Shown: positions 6,672-9,533 of the stretch, in pieces
How positions within the stretch are numbered: position 1 is the first letter of the stretch
Layout of the letters: every line of letters begins with the position of its first letter
NCBI GenBank assembly: GCA_964549745.1
Contig: CAZJWP010000090.1
Coordinates: forward strand, 1-9,533
Origin: J089 sp964549745
Lineage (GTDB): Bacteria > Fidelibacterota > Marinisomatia > Marinisomatales > J089
DNA: 9,533 nt
Reading direction: 5' to 3'
Notes under the pieces: generated by a model
Database searches by the model: none
Seen by the model: the letters and a program-made list of their open reading frames with translations, nothing else
Told to the model about the DNA's origin: nothing
Position numbers and translations under genes: made by a program

Positions 6672-7439
6672 CTACGCGTCGTTGCGAATTGCAGCGTAAC
6701 GGATGGTGTTTTTTAAATTTTGATAGAAAGGTGGTTTACGCTCATCCAAAAGAGCAATGGCCTGATCCCGATCATAATCAAAGCGAATTACATCCCATTC
6801 GTAGTAGTCGCCAATGGTCAGGAATGCAACGGATCCGCGGGGATCTTCATCAAATGGCATTCCGGTAGCACCCTGGCAAAGAATTCTGAGATTTTCTGAG
6901 GCTTCATTCCGGGGATAATGAACATGACCATGAATAAAGATGAACTGATCAACCTCCGGATGAGCAGCGCTAACATGATTTCTCCATTGAAGACCTTCAT
7001 CCATTGTTGGTGGTAAATCATCGCGTTGATACCAGGCATGGGTAAATTCCACTAATGTTTTTCCAACAACTTCACGATGGGAAATATGCATCTTATTGAT
7101 AAAATCAACGCCGGCCTTCCCCACTTTATCCGCTGTCCATTTTTCGTTAGCTACAATATCCTGACAGACAGGATCATCCGGGTCCATTCCTTCCAAAGAC
7201 GGACGTTCTTGCTCCCAGAGACGTTCGATTAAGTACCGATCATGATTTCCACGAATGTAGATACTTTCCAATTCAGTAAGACGTTTTAGAATCTTTTCCG
7301 GTGCAGGACCTAAAGCAAAACAATCACCCAAACAAATCAATTGATCGTAGCGATGAGAGGCCACAATTTCCAGGGCCCGTTCAAGCGCCACAATATTCGA
7401 ATGAATATCGGTTATAATTGCAAATGTTTTTGATGTCAT
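6672..7439 (-). CDS. Calcineurin-like metallophosphoesterase
   Basis: A probable two-metal phosphoesterase. Counting from ATG 7439 (255 residues), the metal-binding signature is complete: DIHSN with Asp11 and His13, GDCFALGP with Asp39, GNHD at 64-67, FTHAW with His134, and GHVH at 171-174. The layout resembles the YfcE/MJ0936 and diadenosine-polyphosphatase-like branch, but the substrate cannot be named. A region between GNHD and the THA motif (about 75-125) is longer than in the smallest members. An in-frame TTG nine bases upstream (7448) would add three residues, but it lies inside the candidate -10 box and neither start has a Shine-Dalgarno sequence, so the ATG is preferred. It is the first gene of the minus-strand group and sits 47 bases ahead of the desulfurase gene, with which it may be co-transcribed. 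Confidence 0.9.
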   Translation of the reverse strand: MTSKTFAIITDIHSNIVALERALEIVASHRYDQLICLGDCFALGPAPEKILKRLTELESIYIRGNHDRYLIERLWEQERPSLEGMDPDDPVCQDIVANEKWTADKVGKAGVDFINKMHISHREVVGKTLVEFTHAWYQRDDLPPTMDEGLQWRNHVSAAHPEVDQFIFIHGHVHYPRNEASENLRILCQGATGMPFDEDPRGSVAFLTIGDYYEWDVIRFDYDRDQAIALLDERKPPFYQNLKNTIRYAAIRNDA

Positions 7440-7476
7440 ACGAGTCAATATAGCCAGGAAAAATTCGTTCGGGCAA
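7440..7476 (-). promoter_or_regulatory. Candidate sigma70-type promoter for the minus-strand operon, leaderless type
   Basis: On the minus strand TTGCCC (7476-7471) and TATATT (7452-7447) are separated by 18 bases. The predicted transcription start falls at about 7440, the base before the ATG of the metallophosphoesterase gene. That would give a leaderless message, consistent with the lack of a ribosome binding site. The -10 box matches 5 of 6 consensus bases and the -35 box is weaker. It assumes a standard housekeeping sigma factor, which is not certain for this organism. Confidence 0.45.
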
Positions 7477-7488
7477 GCGAATAGGGTT

Positions 7489-7504
7489 GGTGATGTATAT
7501 CACA
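7489..7504. promoter_or_regulatory. CRP/FNR-family operator-like palindrome
   Basis: The 16 bases GGTGA-N6-TCACA match the CRP-type pattern TGTGA-N6-TCACA at nine of ten defined positions, and the inner arms GTGAT/ATCAC form a perfect 5-base inverted repeat around a 4-base centre. The site lies between two divergent genes. Its centre (7496.5) is about 73 bases upstream of the predicted plus-strand start and about 57 bases upstream of the predicted minus-strand start, distances at which this regulator family can activate. The regulator itself is not in the window. Chance occurrence is possible for a single site. Confidence 0.5.
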
Positions 7505-7533
7505 AATCAATTTCACTTAAACCAGACTGATTC

Positions 7534-7563
7534 TTGCATTCGATTTCCGAACTCCTGTATGTT
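7534..7563 (+). promoter_or_regulatory. Candidate promoter for the PfkB kinase gene, leaderless type
   Basis: TTGCAT (7534-7539) and TATGTT (7558-7563) are 18 bases apart. The expected transcription start is about 7569-7570, on the ATG of the kinase gene. No Shine-Dalgarno sequence is present upstream of that ATG, which fits a leaderless message. Both boxes are only partial matches to consensus; the call gains weight because the opposite-strand promoter has the same spacing and a similar sequence around its -10 box and start. Confidence 0.38.
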
Positions 7564-7568
7564 GAGTC

Positions 7569-8462
7569 ATGAACAAAATAAATAATTTCGCGTTGATCGT
7601 TGGGTCTATCGCCCTGGACACAATTGAAACACCTCATGGATCACATGTAGATCTGCTGGGAGGTTCCACAACTTACGCCCTGCTTGCAGCCGGGCGGTTC
7701 ATTCCTGTGCATATTGTCGGAGTCGTGGGAGAAGATTTCCCGAAATACTTCAGAGAAATTTACAATTCGTTTGCTGCAGACATTACAGATTTAATGACAG
7801 AGACCGGGACCACATTTCGCTGGGGCGGCAAATATGGAGAAAATCAGGACAACCGGGAAACATTGTTTACCGAATTAGGCGTATTTGCGGATTTCAACCC
7901 TCAACTCTCTGTCCAAAACCAAACTGCTGAGATGGTTTTCCTGGCCAATATCCATCCGTCGCTTCAGTTGTCTGTAATGGACCAGGCCGGCGATCAATCC
8001 ATATATGTAGTCGATACAATGAATTTGTGGATTGATACTACACGTCCGGAATTGGAGAAAGTTTTGGAACGAACAACGTTCCTTCTGATAAATGAAAGTG
8101 AAGCTGAAATGCTTACGAATGAAACGAACCTTGAAAAGTCTGCCGAAATATTGCAAGAGATGGGACCCAAAGCCGTTGTGATCAAACAAGGGAGCAAGGG
8201 ATCCACATTTTTCTCCGGATCGCAACAAATATCCATGGGAGTTTATCCGGTCAAGAAGGTCGTAGACGCAACCGGAGCCGGAGATACTTTTGGAGGCGGA
8301 TTTGTTGCCGCACTTGCGATGGGAAAGGATTACCGCGAAGCATTGGCTCTGGGCTCTGCCCTGGCTTCGTTTACGGTGGAAGACTTTGGCGTTCTTTCCC
8401 TTTTGAGCGCCACGCCTGAAACAATCGAATCAAGATTAGCAGCTTTATTGAACTCCAAATGA
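7569..8462 (+). CDS. PfkB/ribokinase-family kinase, substrate unknown
   Basis: The 297-residue protein is a ribokinase-fold kinase expected to transfer phosphate from ATP to a sugar or nucleoside hydroxyl. Features in order are an N-terminal strand with Asp17 in GSIALDTIETP, a glycine pair in LLGGSTTYALLAAG (29-42), the strand HIVGVVGEDFP (48-58), the Mg-coordinating NESEAE (175-180), VVIKQGSKGSTFF (203-215) and the C-terminal signature DATGAGDTFGGGF (233-245) with catalytic Asp239. The usual substrate-binding Asn after the GG pair (GGxxxN) is replaced by Tyr36, and the conserved blocks FLANIHPSLQ and DTMNLWID mark a distinct subgroup often annotated only as sugar kinase. Ribose, fructose-6-phosphate or adenosine specificity should not be assumed. 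It is divergent from the minus-strand operon and shares the CRP/FNR-like site with it. Confidence 0.92.
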   Translation: MNKINNFALIVGSIALDTIETPHGSHVDLLGGSTTYALLAAGRFIPVHIVGVVGEDFPKYFREIYNSFAADITDLMTETGTTFRWGGKYGENQDNRETLFTELGVFADFNPQLSVQNQTAEMVFLANIHPSLQLSVMDQAGDQSIYVVDTMNLWIDTTRPELEKVLERTTFLLINESEAEMLTNETNLEKSAEILQEMGPKAVVIKQGSKGSTFFSGSQQISMGVYPVKKVVDATGAGDTFGGGFVAALAMGKDYREALALGSALASFTVEDFGVLSLLSATPETIESRLAALLNSK

Positions 8463-8535
8463 GGTTGAATCCTTAAATAACCCCTCCTAATTTCCATCCC
8501 CGATTCAGGGGCAAAACATTTACAGAGGATGAAAC
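8463..8535 (+). other. Intergenic region with weak hairpin
   Basis: This 73-base gap separates the kinase and lipoprotein genes. CCCC at 8498-8501 and GGGG at 8508-8511 can form a 4-base stem with a 6-base loop, but no T run follows, so it is not a convincing intrinsic terminator. A poor promoter-like pair, TTGAAT (8465) and TAATTT (8488) with a 17-base spacer, is also present. Whether the lipoprotein gene has its own promoter or is read through from the kinase gene cannot be decided here. Confidence 0.35.
8524..8528 (+). promoter_or_regulatory. Ribosome binding site of the TPR lipoprotein gene
   Basis: AGAGG lies 7 bases before ATG 8536. An out-of-frame ATG at 8529 overlaps the spacer, so the Shine-Dalgarno distance and the signal peptide together fix the start at 8536. 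Confidence 0.7.
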
Positions 8536-9533
8536 ATGAAACGATTTATCTTTTTGCTTTCTGCATTCACCGGATTATTAATCTGGGTCGGTTGTGCCAG
8601 TCAGGAACTGACCTCAGCAAAACTGTATATTCAACAGGAAAACTGGGATAAAGCAGAAGAATTCCTGGTTAAAGCGTTAGATACGGAACCCAATAATCCT
8701 GAAGTGCCTTATTTATTAGGTGATTTGGTTTACGGTAAGCGCGCTGATTGGATCGATATGGATGCCATGTATAAAAAAGCGATGAAATTGGGTCCGGATA
8801 AAGTAATCCTTGAACAAGGACTTACCGTTAAAAAGTATGTTGAACAATCCAGGGAAAAGTATTGGGTAGAAGAATATAATAAAGGTGTTAAGAATTTCAA
8901 TGATTACAGAAATGCACCGACAGACGACAAAGGTAAATTTTTAGATAACGCTATTCAAGCTCTGAATAACGCGGTAATCATTAAACCGGATCAAATGAAG
9001 TCTTTTACATTATTAGGCACTTGTTATTTCCAAAGTGGAGATACAACCAAAGCTGTTGAATTGGCCAAAAAAGCTGCGGATGAATCACCGGATAATGTTG
9101 AGGCTAATTTAAATGCCGGGAAAATTTTGTATAATGCTAAAGATAAAGAAGGTGCTGTAACATACTTCAAAAAAGTCATTGAGTTGGATCCATCCAACCG
9201 TTCTGCGATCCGCAATTTGGCGCAGATTTACTATGATCTTAATAAATTAGATCTTTCTATTGAAACCTTCCATCAAGCCATAAAACAGGAAACCGATCGG
9301 AAGATAAAGGCCGACTTATATTTCAACCTGGGATTATTATATATGAAGGTGAATGACTTCACCCAGGCTGAAGATAATTTTAATATGGCCTATGATCTCA
9401 ATCCTAATGATCCGGAAGCGCTTACCGGTGTTGCCCGTGCCTTTGAAGGCGCTGAAAAATGGTCTAAGGCAGAAAAATTTTACAGACAGCTCACAATCGA
9501 CGATCCCGATAATCCGGATCATTATAAATCATT
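8536..9533 (+). CDS. TPR-repeat lipoprotein, C-terminal part cut by window edge
   Basis: The frame runs open from ATG 8536 to the right edge, 332 codons. Residues 1-19 are a lipoprotein signal peptide and Cys20 in WVGC is the lipidation site, so the mature protein starts CASQEL and is membrane-anchored outside the cytoplasm. Without an Asp at +2 an outer-membrane location would be expected by E. coli rules, but this organism may differ. Tetratricopeptide repeats are seen at about 27-54, 156-187, 188-221, 222-252, 260-293 and 294-328, each with the A/G-x-x-Y/F and A-x-x-x-F/Y-x-x-A-L-x-x-x-P pattern. A region at about 95-150 is less regular, with a charged stretch that may be a longer helical insert. 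TPR lipoproteins act as scaffolds in envelope assembly or secretion; the partner here is unknown. Base use is more AT-rich than in the minus-strand genes. Confidence 0.88.
   Translation, partial: MKRFIFLLSAFTGLLIWVGCASQELTSAKLYIQQENWDKAEEFLVKALDTEPNNPEVPYLLGDLVYGKRADWIDMDAMYKKAMKLGPDKVILEQGLTVKKYVEQSREKYWVEEYNKGVKNFNDYRNAPTDDKGKFLDNAIQALNNAVIIKPDQMKSFTLLGTCYFQSGDTTKAVELAKKAADESPDNVEANLNAGKILYNAKDKEGAVTYFKKVIELDPSNRSAIRNLAQIYYDLNKLDLSIETFHQAIKQETDRKIKADLYFNLGLLYMKVNDFTQAEDNFNMAYDLNPNDPEALTGVARAFEGAEKWSKAEKFYRQLTIDDPDNPDHYKS

Noticed and set aside
7463..7482. Inverted repeat ATTCG-N10-CGAAT overlapping the minus-strand -35 region
   Set aside because: Five-base arms with a long spacer are expected by chance; the nearby CRP/FNR-like palindrome is stronger and closer to a known motif.
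8465..8493. TTGAAT-N17-TAATTT as a promoter for the lipoprotein gene
   Set aside because: Only 4 of 6 and 3 of 6 consensus matches; such pairs are frequent by chance in AT-rich gaps, so it is mentioned only within the intergenic entry.
8498..8511. CCCC-GATTCA-GGGG hairpin as an intrinsic terminator after the PfkB gene
   Set aside because: The stem is only 4 base pairs and is followed by CAAAACATTT rather than a T run, so it is too weak to call a terminator.
1..9533. CRISPR array, tRNA gene, insertion sequence or prophage remnant
   Set aside because: Coding density leaves no room for arrays or RNA genes, and no spaced repeats, transposase motifs or terminal inverted repeats were found by eye on either strand.

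Overview
The window reads as chromosomal, mostly housekeeping DNA from a Gram-negative-type bacterium of moderate GC content. A lipoprotein with a signal peptide, a small secreted protein with a tail unlike any family I know, a free-standing LytR_C membrane protein and a single-domain GlmU together suggest the Bacteroidota/Chlorobiota (FCB) neighbourhood, possibly a candidate phylum such as Marinimicrobia (SAR406). That placement is an impression from gene style, not from a marker comparison. No tRNA, rRNA, CRISPR array, insertion sequence, phage gene or toxin-antitoxin pair is visible.

Positions 1 to about 7440 hold nine genes on the minus strand. In transcription order they are a calcineurin-type metallophosphoesterase, a cysteine desulfurase, the tRNA 2-thiouridylase mnmA, a GlmU-type uridyltransferase without its acetyltransferase half, a small secreted protein of unknown function, a LytR_C-domain membrane protein, the ribosome silencing factor rsfS, arginyl-tRNA synthetase argS, and a MarC-family membrane protein cut by the window edge. 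From the desulfurase to marC every junction is a 1-2 base gap or an overlap of 4, 20 or 26 bases, so these eight genes are almost certainly one transcript. Only a 47-base gap separates the phosphoesterase from the desulfurase. The cargo is translation (argS, rsfS, tRNA thiolation by desulfurase plus mnmA) combined with envelope precursor supply (glmU) and envelope proteins.

Positions 7440-7568 are a divergent control region. It holds a near-perfect CRP/FNR-type palindrome between two outward-facing candidate promoters. The two promoters resemble each other in sequence and spacing, and each places the expected transcription start on or next to the ATG, so both genes may be read from leaderless messages. 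The plus-strand gene is a PfkB-family kinase of uncertain substrate. After a 73-base gap comes a TPR-repeat lipoprotein with its own Shine-Dalgarno sequence, which runs off the right end.

I do not see a clear new multi-gene defence or mobile system. The parts most worth following up are the divergent control region, the truncated-by-design GlmU, the unknown secreted protein wedged between glmU and the LytR_C gene, and the substrate of the PfkB kinase.
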